45,379 nt of DNA from Elusimicrobiota bacterium (GTDB taxonomy: Bacteria; Elusimicrobiota; Elusimicrobia; UBA1565; UBA9628). Of the stretch, positions 18,485-27,606 are shown one piece after another. Both the position numbers and the translations under genes were made by a program. The first letter of the stretch is position 1; every line of letters starts with the position of its first letter. The stretch lies in NCBI GenBank assembly GCA_028714015.1, contig JAQTNG010000003.1:1-45379 (forward strand), written 5' to 3'. The notes under the pieces are model-generated. The model was not told the origin of the DNA. It searched no databases and saw only the letters and a list, made by a program, of their open reading frames with translations.

Positions 18485-21400
18485 TTACTTGCCGCCCCAC
18501 TTGCGGGGGGCGATGACGGCGGGGGCGCCGGAGGCGTCGATGTTCCAGCAGCGTTCGCCGAGGATGGCCTCGACGGCTTCGAACAGGGCCTGGTTGAGGT
18601 TGACGCGCTGATCTAAATCGAGGATCGCGACGCCGTCCGGGGTCTCCTGCTCGAGGGCGACCGGGCAGGGCCCCTCGAAGCGCTCGAGGACGTCGCGCAG
18701 GGCCTCGAGCTTCTCGGTGCCGACGGTCGCGTCGCACTTCAGGCGCAGGCGCTTGGCGAACTTGGTCGCCGACGAGTCGAGGGGAGTCATGTCGTCGACG
18801 ATGACCTCCGGCGTTCCCGCGCCCGCGTCCTCGCTCTTGAAGGACAGGCGCCCGGTCGCGGCCACGAACGCGCCGATCTTGGCCAGAGTGTTGACGCCCG
18901 AGGCGTAGGTCTTGGGGAAGCAGAGCAGGGTGATCTCGCCCGTGAGGTCCTCGAGCGTGATGATCACCCAGGGCTCGCCGGTCTTCTTGGAGACCATCTT
19001 GCGCATCTTGCTGATCATGCCGGCCAGGCGCACGGGCGTCGTGATCGCGGGCGTGAGCTGGCCGACCTCATGCGTCGCGGTGGCCCGGAGCTGGGCTTTG
19101 ACCGACATGAGCGGGTGGCCCGAGAAGTAGAAGCCCAGGACCTCGCGTTCGAAGGTCAAGGTGTCGTGCTCGGACAGCGGCTTTATATCGGAAACGTCGG
19201 CGGACGACATCGGTTCTTCGGTCGAGCCGCCAACGCCGAACAGCAGGCCCTGGCCCTTGTCGAGGTCGGCCTTCATCTTCTGCTGGCGGCCGACGGACTC
19301 GTCGACGGCGAGCAGCAGGCGCGCGCGCGCGGCGGGGGAAGGCTCGTTCGGACGCAGGGAGTCGAGCGCGCCGGCCTTGATCAGGGACTCGACCGCTTTT
19401 TTGTTGATCGCATGCAGGTCGACGCGGGAGCAGAAATCGTCGAGGGACGTGAATTTCTTTTCTTGCGCCGCCGCGACGATGGACTCGGCCGCCCCGGACC
19501 CGACGTTCTTGATCGCGAGCAGCCCGAACCGGATTTCGTCGTTCTGTATGTCGAACCGGGTCCTCGATTCGTTGACGTCCGGCGGCAGGATTTTCATTCC
19601 CATCCGTCTTGCTTCTTCAAGATAGGTGACGAGCTTGTTTTCCTTGTCTTCCGCGCCGATCGACGAGTGCCCGATCTCCGAGGTCAGAACCGCGGTCATG
19701 AACTCGATCGGGAAATTGGCCTTCAGGTAGGCGGTCTGGTAGGCGACGATGCCGTAGGCGACGGAGTGGGACTTGTTGAAGCCGTAGCCGCCGAACTTCA
19801 CCATCTGGTCGTAGATCTTGGTCGCGACCTTGTCCTTGATCTTGTTCGCCGCGCACCCCGCGATGAATTTGCTGCGCATCTTCTCGAGGTCCTCGAAGAT
19901 CTTCTTGCCCATGGCCTTGCGCAGGCCGTCGGCCTCGCCGGGCGTAAATCCCGCGAGCTTCTTGGAGATCTCCATGACCTGCTCCTGGAAGACCATGCAG
20001 CCGTAGGTGTCCTTCAGGATGGTCTCGAGCAGCGGGACGTCGTAGACGACCTCCTCGCGCCCGTGCTTGCGCTCGACGAACATGTCGAGCATGCCGGACT
20101 GCATGGGGCCGGGGCGGAACAGCGCGATGAGCGAGACGATGTCGTCGAAGACGGTGGGCTTGATGCGGAACAGGAGGTCGCGTATGCCCTGGCTGTCGAG
20201 CTGGAACACGGCGAGCGACTTGGCCGTGCGCAGCATTTCATAAGTCTTCGGGTCGTCCATCGGGATGGCGTCGATGTCGAATTTCGGGTCGTGGCGCTTC
20301 TTGACGAACTTGACCGCGTCGTCGATGATCGAGAGCGTGCGCAGGCCGAGGAAGTCGACCTTGAGCAGGCCGAGCTTCGGGCAGACGTCTCCGTCGTACT
20401 GCGTCGTCACCACGTCGGACTTGGCGCCCTTCGCCAGCGGCGTGTACTTGACGACGGGCTCCTTCGTGATCAAGGTGCCGGCCGCGTGCACGCCGGTGTG
20501 GCGCTTGAGGCCCTCGAGCTTGAGCGAGAGCTCGAGCAGGCGCTTGACCTGCGGATCCTTGGCGAGCTCGAGCATCTCCGGCCCCTGCATCGCCTCGTGC
20601 AGGTGGACGTTGGGGCCGACGGGGATCTTCTTGGCGATCTCGTCGATCTGCATCAGCGGCATGTCGAGCACGCGCCCGACGTCGCGGATGACGAGCTTGG
20701 CTCCCAATGAGCCGAAGGTGATGATCTGCGCCACGCATTCCTTGCCGTATTTCTCGCGGACGTAGGCGATGACCCGGTCGCGCCCGGTGTCCGCGAAGTC
20801 GATGTCCAGGTCGGGCATGGATTTGCGGTCCGGGTTGAGGAAGCGCTCGAAGAGCAGGCGGTGCTCGATCGGATCGGCGTTCGTGATGCGCAGCGAGTAC
20901 GCGACGATGGCGCCCGCGCCGGAGCCGCGCCCGGGGCCGACGGGGACGCCGATGGAGCGGGCGTGCTTGATGAAGTCCCAGACGATCAAAAAGTAGCCGG
21001 AGAAGCCCATCCGCTTGATGACGCCGAGCTCGTAATCCAGCCGCTCCTTGTATTCCGGCCGGTAGCCCGAGGGGAAGCGCTCCTTCATGCCCTCGAGGCA
21101 CAGATGCTCGAGATAGGTGTCCTGATCGTAGCCGGGGGGAACCTTGAATTCCGGGAGGAGCATCTGATCCATGGGGATCTTCAGATTGCACATTTCCGCG
21201 ATTTTCAACGTGCTCGAGAGCGACTCCGGGGCGAAGGAGAAAAGCTTGTGCATCTCCTCCGGGGACTTGATGTAGAACTCGTGCGAGTCGAACTTGAGCC
21301 GCTCGGTGTCGGCCATCTTGCGGCCGGTGGCGATGCACACGCGGGCGTCGTGCGCCTCGTGGTCGTCGGGCTTCCAGTAGTGGCAGTCGTTCGTCGCGAC

Positions 21401-22027
21401 GAGAGGGATGCCCGTGCGCTTGTTCAAGTCGAGCAGGGCCTGCGTCACCTGACGCTGCTTCTCGATGCCGTGGTCCATGATCTCGAGGTAGTAGGAATCC
21501 GGCTCGAGGTTGTCGCGGAACCAGGTGACGAGCTTCTCGGATTGGGTCAGATCGCCGGAAAGGATCGACTGATTGAGCTCCGACTTCAAGCATCCGGAGA
21601 GCACCACCAAGCCTTTGGAGTGCTTGGCGAGAAGCTCTTTGTCGATTCTTGGATCGTAATAATACCCTTCGGTAAATGCGATCGAGCTCAGCTGCATCAG
21701 GTTCTGGTAGCCCTCGAAGTTCTTGGCCAGAACCGTCAGGTGGCAGTTCTCCTTCTGCGAATGGCCGCGGTCGAAGCGCGTGCCCTTGGAGATGTACATC
21801 TCGCAGCCGATGATCGCCTTGAGGCCCACGGCCTTCGCGTTCGAGTAGAACTCGACCGCGCCGTACATGTTCCCGTGGTCGGTGATCGCGAAGCCCTTCG
21901 CGCCCGCGTTGGCCAGGTCCTTGAGCGCCTGCGACGGCTTGCCGTCCTTGTCGGACAGCCGAATGACCCCGTCCATCAGGGAGTATTCGGAGTGGTTGTG
22001 GAGATGAACGAACTCGGGCTTTGACAT
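18485..22027 (-). CDS. dnaE: DNA polymerase III subunit alpha
   Basis: PHP motif FVHLHNHSEYSLMDG, GPGRGSGAGAIVAY, PDLDIDFADTGRDRVI. Confidence 0.98.
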   Translation of the reverse strand: MSKPEFVHLHNHSEYSLMDGVIRLSDKDGKPSQALKDLANAGAKGFAITDHGNMYGAVEFYSNAKAVGLKAIIGCEMYISKGTRFDRGHSQKENCHLTVLAKNFEGYQNLMQLSSIAFTEGYYYDPRIDKELLAKHSKGLVVLSGCLKSELNQSILSGDLTQSEKLVTWFRDNLEPDSYYLEIMDHGIEKQRQVTQALLDLNKRTGIPLVATNDCHYWKPDDHEAHDARVCIATGRKMADTERLKFDSHEFYIKSPEEMHKLFSFAPESLSSTLKIAEMCNLKIPMDQMLLPEFKVPPGYDQDTYLEHLCLEGMKERFPSGYRPEYKERLDYELGVIKRMGFSGYFLIVWDFIKHARSIGVPVGPGRGSGAGAIVAYSLRITNADPIEHRLLFERFLNPDRKSMPDLDIDFADTGRDRVIAYVREKYGKECVAQIITFGSLGAKLVIRDVGRVLDMPLMQIDEIAKKIPVGPNVHLHEAMQGPEMLELAKDPQVKRLLELSLKLEGLKRHTGVHAAGTLITKEPVVKYTPLAKGAKSDVVTTQYDGDVCPKLGLLKVDFLGLRTLSIIDDAVKFVKKRHDPKFDIDAIPMDDPKTYEMLRTAKSLAVFQLDSQGIRDLLFRIKPTVFDDIVSLIALFRPGPMQSGMLDMFVERKHGREEVVYDVPLLETILKDTYGCMVFQEQVMEISKKLAGFTPGEADGLRKAMGKKIFEDLEKMRSKFIAGCAANKIKDKVATKIYDQMVKFGGYGFNKSHSVAYGIVAYQTAYLKANFPIEFMTAVLTSEIGHSSIGAEDKENKLVTYLEEARRMGMKILPPDVNESRTRFDIQNDEIRFGLLAIKNVGSGAAESIVAAAQEKKFTSLDDFCSRVDLHAINKKAVESLIKAGALDSLRPNEPSPAARARLLLAVDESVGRQQKMKADLDKGQGLLFGVGGSTEEPMSSADVSDIKPLSEHDTLTFEREVLGFYFSGHPLMSVKAQLRATATHEVGQLTPAITTPVRLAGMISKMRKMVSKKTGEPWVIITLEDLTGEITLLCFPKTYASGVNTLAKIGAFVAATGRLSFKSEDAGAGTPEVIVDDMTPLDSSATKFAKRLRLKCDATVGTEKLEALRDVLERFEGPCPVALEQETPDGVAILDLDQRVNLNQALFEAVEAILGERCWNIDASGAPAVIAPRKWGGK

Positions 22028-22095
22028 GGAGAGCGTCGCGGAAGCACATCATACCAAATGCCGTCGACGGCGGCCCTTTGCTACAATGCGTCGCG

Positions 22096-22668
22096 ATGAA
22101 AAAGAGGCACTCGGGCCTGATCGAAACTTTCGTCAGCAAGAAGACGGTCTGGCGCGGCCGGGCGGTCAACTTCGACGTCGACACGGTGCGGCTTCCCAAC
22201 GGCAAGCTGGCGACGCGCGAGTACATCTCGCACCCCGGGGCCGTCGGGGTCGTGCCCTTCCTCGACAAGGACACCGTCGTGCTGGTCCGCCAGTACCGCC
22301 ACCCCGTCGGCGAGGTGACGCTCGAGCTGCCCGCCGGCAAGATCGACCCGCGCGAGTCCGTGCTGGCCTGCATCAAGCGCGAGCTCGCCGAGGAGACCGG
22401 ATTCACCGCCGCCAAATTCGCGCCGCTGATCAAGTATTGGCCGACGCCCGCCTTCGCCGACGAGGTCCTGCATCTCTACGTCGCGACGGGCCTGAGGCCC
22501 GGCAAGGTGAACGCGGACGACGACGAGTTCATCGAGACCGTGATCTTGCCCTTCAAGAAAGCCGTCGCGATGGTGCGCGCCGGCAAGATCCGCGACTCGA
22601 AAACGGTCGTAGGTCTGTTAGCTTGCGCGTCATATGGAAAAAATCTCCGTCCCGCGGCCGTCATTTGA
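22096..22668 (+). CDS. NUDIX hydrolase (ADP-ribose pyrophosphatase-like)
   Basis: NUDIX box region ELPAGKIDPRESVLACIKRELAEETGF. Confidence 0.93.
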   Translation: MKKRHSGLIETFVSKKTVWRGRAVNFDVDTVRLPNGKLATREYISHPGAVGVVPFLDKDTVVLVRQYRHPVGEVTLELPAGKIDPRESVLACIKRELAEETGFTAAKFAPLIKYWPTPAFADEVLHLYVATGLRPGKVNADDDEFIETVILPFKKAVAMVRAGKIRDSKTVVGLLACASYGKNLRPAAVI

Positions 22669-24698
22669 AGCCTGAGGAGATCCAGACCTGGGAGTCCTTC
22701 CTCAAGCGCACCCCTCTGTTCTCCGGGCTGTCCGTCGAGGACCTGGGCAAGCTCGCGGAGCGCCTGCAGCTGCTCTCGCTGCCGAAGGGCGCGACGATCT
22801 TCAAGCAGGGGGAAGCCTCCGACGCGCTGTATCTGATCGTCTCCGGCCACGCGCGCCGCTATCGCGCCGTGGACGGCCAGGAGACCCTCGTCGCCTACCT
22901 CGGCCGCGGCGACGTCATCGGCGAGACCGGAATGCTCACCGGCGGCCCCCGGTCGGCCACCATCCGCGTGGACGCGACGAGCGAATTGCTGAAGCTGCCG
23001 CGCAAGGACTTCGAGGACTGCCTGCGCGAGCATCCGACCATCCTGCTGCACCTCTCGCGCACGCTCGCCACCCGCCTCATCGAGGGCGGCCAGGCCGCGC
23101 CGCGCCCGTCGTCGGAGCAGGCCCGGCTCGTCGCGCTCGACTGCGCCCTGCCGCGCCGCGACCGGGCGCTGATCAGCTGGCGCCTCGGCGCCGAGCTCGC
23201 GGCGCAGACCCGGAAAAAAGTGCTCATCGTCGACCTCTCGCCCGAGCCCGGCGACATCGCCCGCGCCGCCGGCCTCAAGCCCGCGCCCGCGAGCGAGACC
23301 GAGCTGCGCGGCGCGAACTTCCGCGACCCCGCGGCCCTGGCCGCGCTGGGTCAGGAGCACCCGTCGGGCGTGCGCATACTGTCGGTGTCGCCCGCCACGC
23401 TGGGCGGGCGCCTGTTCAGCCAGCTCTACCTCTTCCTCAACGCCGTGCGCGACAGCCACGAGCTCTCCCTGCTGTGCCTGGGCGGGCCGCGCGGCGACGT
23501 CGAGCGCGCGGCGCTGACCGAGGCCGACCTCATACTGATGGCCGGCTGCGACGCGATGCGCCCGCAGTACCGGCACATGGAAGTCGAGGTGCCGCCGCTC
23601 GCCGAGGAGTCGCGGCGCCTGCTGCGTCTGTGGGTCGGGGACCTCGAGCCCGAGGACGCCCCTCTGCTCGTCGGCGCCGAGCGCGTCCTCGTGCCGTGGA
23701 GCGAGTCGGCCGTCGAGGCCTACGAGCTCCAGGGCAGCGCCGACGCCGCCTTCGCCGCCGAGCCCAAGGCCGCGAAGGCGCTCGGGCGCCTGGCGCGCCG
23801 CATCGGCGGCGTCCAGGTGGGGCTGGCGCTGGGCACGGGCGCGGCGCTCGGCCACGCGACGATCGGAGTGCTCAAGGTGCTGAAGCGCGAAGGCATACCG
23901 GTGGACATGATCGCCGGCACCTCGATGGGCTCCCTGATCGCGGGCTGCTTCGCGGCCGGCTACGAGCCCGAGGAGATCGAGCAGCTCGCCCTGCGCATCG
24001 ACAAGTCGTGGGTCTACGAGAACCTGTTCTGGGACCTCACGATCCCGCGCTCGGGCCTCTTCGCCGGCGACACGCTCCTGCGCTTCATCCGCTCCTACAT
24101 GGGCTCCCGGGAGTTTTCCGACATGGACATCCCGTTCGCCTGCGTGGCCGCCGACATCGAGACGGGCGAGGAGGTCGTGCTCCGGCACGGCCGCGTCGCC
24201 GAGGCGATCCGCGCCTCCTGCGGCCTGCCGTTGATCTTCGAGCCGACCCAGCTGTCCGGCCGCTGGCTCGTCGACGGCGGCCTCGTCAACCCGGTGCCGA
24301 CGCGCGTCATCGCCGACATGGGCGCCGACATCCTGCTCGCGGTCAACCTGACGCTGCCCGCCGGCGATCGCAAGACGAAGGTGCACGAGCGCCACAGCCG
24401 GCGCCTCCTGGACCAGCCGCTGAACCTCGAGACTTTGCGCCGGGCCGCGCTGCCCGTCCTGCCCGCGGCCTTCCGCGCGCCCAACTTCCTGGAAGTGTTC
24501 TTCCAGATGATCTACACGATGGAATACGAAGTGGCCCAGTCCCGGCTCGATCTCGCGCACGTGACCATGTTCCCCGACCTGAAGGGCTTCTCCTGGACCG
24601 AGCTGCACCGCGCCAGCGAGATCATCCGCGCCGGCGAGCTCGCCGCCGAAGAGGCGCTCCCGCGCCTGAAAGCCCTTATCCCCGCGTTCCGGTCCTAG
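22665..24698 (+). CDS. cNMP-binding domain plus patatin-like phospholipase (NTE-like)
   Basis: N-terminal CAP_ED-like fold (LPKGATIFKQGEASDALYLIVSGHARRY), GTSMGSLIAG and WLVDGGLVNPVP; TTG start overlapping the NUDIX stop. Confidence 0.88.
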   Translation: MKPEEIQTWESFLKRTPLFSGLSVEDLGKLAERLQLLSLPKGATIFKQGEASDALYLIVSGHARRYRAVDGQETLVAYLGRGDVIGETGMLTGGPRSATIRVDATSELLKLPRKDFEDCLREHPTILLHLSRTLATRLIEGGQAAPRPSSEQARLVALDCALPRRDRALISWRLGAELAAQTRKKVLIVDLSPEPGDIARAAGLKPAPASETELRGANFRDPAALAALGQEHPSGVRILSVSPATLGGRLFSQLYLFLNAVRDSHELSLLCLGGPRGDVERAALTEADLILMAGCDAMRPQYRHMEVEVPPLAEESRRLLRLWVGDLEPEDAPLLVGAERVLVPWSESAVEAYELQGSADAAFAAEPKAAKALGRLARRIGGVQVGLALGTGAALGHATIGVLKVLKREGIPVDMIAGTSMGSLIAGCFAAGYEPEEIEQLALRIDKSWVYENLFWDLTIPRSGLFAGDTLLRFIRSYMGSREFSDMDIPFACVAADIETGEEVVLRHGRVAEAIRASCGLPLIFEPTQLSGRWLVDGGLVNPVPTRVIADMGADILLAVNLTLPAGDRKTKVHERHSRRLLDQPLNLETLRRAALPVLPAAFRAPNFLEVFFQMIYTMEYEVAQSRLDLAHVTMFPDLKGFSWTELHRASEIIRAGELAAEEALPRLKALIPAFRS

Positions 24699-24776
24699 GG
24701 GTCAGGCTTTCCGATCTTGCAATTCTCCTCAGGGATTTCCGATGGAGAATTGCAAGATCGGAAAGCCTGACCCCTA
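24696..24776. repeat. Perfect inverted repeat, 33-bp arms, tips (T)AGGGGTCAGG...CCTGACCCCT(A)
   Basis: 24696-24728 and 24744-24776 are exact reverse complements; 15-nt loop; lies between convergent genes and supplies both stop codons. Confidence 0.95.
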
Positions 24777-26363
24777 ACGGCGGCCGCCCTCGGCGTTGAC
24801 CAAAGACAGGTGGGCGCCTTCGAGGTCGCCGGAGGCGATCTGGCCGAAGACGCCGAGGAAGCGGGAGAGCTTGCCGCGGCGATCGGAGACCTCGCGGCCG
24901 TAGGAGGTGGCCTTCGCGTACTTGACGAGCAGATCGTCGAGGAGCTCGCGCCACCGCGGCTGCTTGAGGACCGCCTCGCCGACGCGGAACGGGACGAGCC
25001 GGTAGTCGGATATGTCGCGCGAGAGGGTGCGGCGCAGGCCCGAGCTTTCGGCCATCATCTTGTCGATCTCGCCGACGCGCGAGAGCCACGCGTCGGACTG
25101 CAGCGCGTCGAGCGAGGCCCGCGCGTTGGCCTTGAGCTTGGCCAGGCGCTCCTGGTAGGACCGGCCGCGGCGCTTGTAGGTCTCGCGGATCGCGTCGGCC
25201 GCCGGCACGGCGTCGATGGCGGCGAGCAGATCGGCGGTGAGGAAGCCTTCCTCGGACTCGATGCGGGCCAGCTCCTCCTCGAGCGACGCCGCGGTGAGCC
25301 ATCGGGCGGCCTCGCGCTGGCGGCCGGAGAGCTCGACGAGCAGGGCCTTCGTGATCCGGCCCGGGTCCTTGCTCTTCTCGGCGGCGGCCTCGAAGGCGGC
25401 GAGCGCCGCCCGGGCCCGCTCGACGGCCAGGGCGCGCGCGGCGAAGCTCTTCGGCAGCTTGTCCGCCGGGACCTTCGCGAGCAGGCGCGCCTCGAGACCG
25501 GGGTCCTTCATGTCGCGTTCGGTCAGCCGGACGCCGCCCATGGTCGCGAGCGCGGCGATGCGCGTGCGGCGCAGGCGCTCCTCGAGGTTGCCGAGGTCGT
25601 ACTTGAGGCCGAACGCGGGATAGGCCAAGGTCGCGTGGTCGAGCTTGCCGGTCTCGATGAGCCTGGGCGCGCCCGGCGGGCGGCGCGTGTTCAGCGCGCT
25701 CTGCAGGCTCATGAGCTGGGGGGAGTAGCCGCGGATGTTGCCGGCGGAGAGGCGGTCGTAGAACGAGCTCGCCAGCGCCGCGCTCGCCGGCGTGTCGGAG
25801 CCGGCGGCCTTGCCCTCGGGCGCCTGACCGGTGATGACCTTCTCTCCCTGAGAGCCCTTGCCCTCGAAGAGGTTGCGCAGCAGCTCGCGCTTCTCCTCCT
25901 CGCCGGCCTGCTGGTCGGCCAAGGTCGTCAGCTTCGAGGTCTTCGCCGCGCCCTTGAGCACGCCGAAGGCTCCGCGGTTGGAGTTGTTGCGCCGGAAGGT
26001 CTGCTTCAGGTGCTTGACCAAGGTGTTCTCGAACAGGTGCGTGCCGTCCGCCTCGTCCTTGGCCAGCCCCAGCGCGATCTCGGAGGCCGACGCCAGATCT
26101 CCGTGCACCCATTCCCTGACCGCGGCGCGCTTTTTTTTGTCGTCGAGGTCGTCGCTGATCGCCGCGGCGATTTTGGATTGAAGTATGCGATCCACCAAGG
26201 CCTCTTGAAGACCGGGATCCGCTTCCAGCTGTTTGCGCATGTCCTCGACCGCTTCGGAGCGGTCGCCCTCGACGGCCTGACCGGACGGGGCCGACGAGGG
26301 CTCTCCTTCGTCCGCCCAAGCCGAAGCTCCCAGCAGAAGGATCGCCAGCAGCGCGGCTCTCAT
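24774..26363 (-). CDS. Secreted helical protein of unknown function
   Basis: Signal peptide MRAALLAILLLGASAWA, long ORF in operon; ATGA overlap with upstream gene. Confidence 0.7.
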   Translation of the reverse strand: MRAALLAILLLGASAWADEGEPSSAPSGQAVEGDRSEAVEDMRKQLEADPGLQEALVDRILQSKIAAAISDDLDDKKKRAAVREWVHGDLASASEIALGLAKDEADGTHLFENTLVKHLKQTFRRNNSNRGAFGVLKGAAKTSKLTTLADQQAGEEEKRELLRNLFEGKGSQGEKVITGQAPEGKAAGSDTPASAALASSFYDRLSAGNIRGYSPQLMSLQSALNTRRPPGAPRLIETGKLDHATLAYPAFGLKYDLGNLEERLRRTRIAALATMGGVRLTERDMKDPGLEARLLAKVPADKLPKSFAARALAVERARAALAAFEAAAEKSKDPGRITKALLVELSGRQREAARWLTAASLEEELARIESEEGFLTADLLAAIDAVPAADAIRETYKRRGRSYQERLAKLKANARASLDALQSDAWLSRVGEIDKMMAESSGLRRTLSRDISDYRLVPFRVGEAVLKQPRWRELLDDLLVKYAKATSYGREVSDRRGKLSRFLGVFGQIASGDLEGAHLSLVNAEGGRR

Positions 26364-27106
26364 TTCCGCGCCCCATCCGTGGCCGTCGAAGTCGACGCCG
26401 CCGTCGAGAACGCGAACACCGACCTTCTCCCCGACCACACCACCCCGTCGTCGCCGATGCGCGCCAGCCCCAAGGTCAGATCCGAGGTCTCTATGTCCTT
26501 GCGCGCCTTCGTCCAGAGATCGAAGAACGAATGCGTGTCGCTCTTGTCCGGCACTCCCCACCGCGCGACCGCGTAGCGGCCTCCCGGCGTCAGCGCGATG
26601 CTCACGAGGCGGGGGAAGGGCCCCGCCATCAGCTTGGTCCCGCCCGCCCAGTCGCGCGCCTCGACGGACCAGGACTCGCCGAAATGGCGGGCGATCAGGA
26701 CGACCTTCGAGTCGTTGGAGAACACGACGGGATCGCCTTTCTCCGGCCAGTCCGCCGATTCGTCCCTCCACAGCGTCTGCCCCTGCGAGCCGTGGATCTT
26801 GAGCAGGCGGCGCGACTCGAGCAGCTTGCCGCGCGACGGATTCCAGGTGAGGGTGCGCTCGAGCGTCCAGGCCGCCTTCCCGTCGGGCGACGCGTCGCCC
26901 AGCACCTCGCGGGTGACGGCGCCGTTCTCCTCGCGCAGCAGGCCGATCTCGAAGGCGAGCGCGCCCTCGGCGTCGTAGAGCACGAGCGACCGGCCCTGCT
27001 TCGACCAGCCCGGCGTGGAGTGCCCCACCGCCATGTCGGGCAGCACGGGCGCGTCCGCCGCCGAGGCGGTCAGCGCCAGCGCCGCCGCGAGGATGAGGCC
27101 GTTCAC
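26360..27106 (-). CDS. Secreted protein of unknown function, possibly beta-propeller-like
   Basis: Signal peptide VNGLILAAALALTASA; GTGA overlap with PrcB-like gene. Confidence 0.65.
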   Translation of the reverse strand: MNGLILAAALALTASAADAPVLPDMAVGHSTPGWSKQGRSLVLYDAEGALAFEIGLLREENGAVTREVLGDASPDGKAAWTLERTLTWNPSRGKLLESRRLLKIHGSQGQTLWRDESADWPEKGDPVVFSNDSKVVLIARHFGESWSVEARDWAGGTKLMAGPFPRLVSIALTPGGRYAVARWGVPDKSDTHSFFDLWTKARKDIETSDLTLGLARIGDDGVVWSGRRSVFAFSTAASTSTATDGARK

Positions 27107-27531
27107 TTCTTCTTGGCCTCCGCCGGGGCGGCCTCGACGAACACCTTGCCCTTCACGCGCGCGAACGCCCGCACCTTCCACGGCTGGGCGATGGCCTGCG
27201 TGGCGAAGCCGGCGGGCTCCTTGATGCGGTAGCGCACGATCACGTCCGCGCCCTTGGCCACGGGCTCGAGGAACTCGACGGTGTAGCCGCCCGTCGGCCG
27301 CTCGCCCGCGAACACGGCGACGGCGAAATACTTCTTGAAGTCGAGGGGCGGCGCGTCCGAGCCGACCATCAGCCACAGGCGCGTCCAAGCGCTCTCGTCG
27401 GCCGCGACCTCGGTGCCGGGGTCGATCGGTCCGCCGTACTGTCCTTTCCATTCCATGGGTTTCTCCGCCTTTCGGCCCGCGGCCGAAACGTTCATAGCCG
27501 CCGAGCCGGCGAACAGCAGCGCGATCAGCAT
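27103..27531 (-). CDS. PrcB C-terminal-like domain secreted protein
   Basis: Signal peptide MLIALLFAGSAAMNVSA; FAVAVFAGERPTGGYTVEFLEPV resembles PrcB_C. Confidence 0.65.
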   Translation of the reverse strand: MLIALLFAGSAAMNVSAAGRKAEKPMEWKGQYGGPIDPGTEVAADESAWTRLWLMVGSDAPPLDFKKYFAVAVFAGERPTGGYTVEFLEPVAKGADVIVRYRIKEPAGFATQAIAQPWKVRAFARVKGKVFVEAAPAEAKKK

Positions 27532-27540
27532 GATCCGCAG

Positions 27541-27606
27541 ATAGCATCTAGGCCGGGACCCTTCGGGCCCGGCACAATTGCCGCTGAGGAAATGCTTGTA
27601 GCAATT
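27541..27606 (-). repeat. Leader element copy A (66 nt, two predicted hairpins)
   Basis: 60/66 identical to 33634-33699; begins at the TldD stop codon and ends 9 nt before the PrcB-like start. Confidence 0.9.

Noticed and set aside
20238-22433. 731-aa minus-strand ORF within dnaE in another frame
   Set aside because: Overlaps dnaE fully; Arg/Pro-rich alternative-frame translation.
22476-24608. 710-aa minus-strand ORF opposite the cNMP-patatin gene
   Set aside because: Shadow ORF with biased composition.
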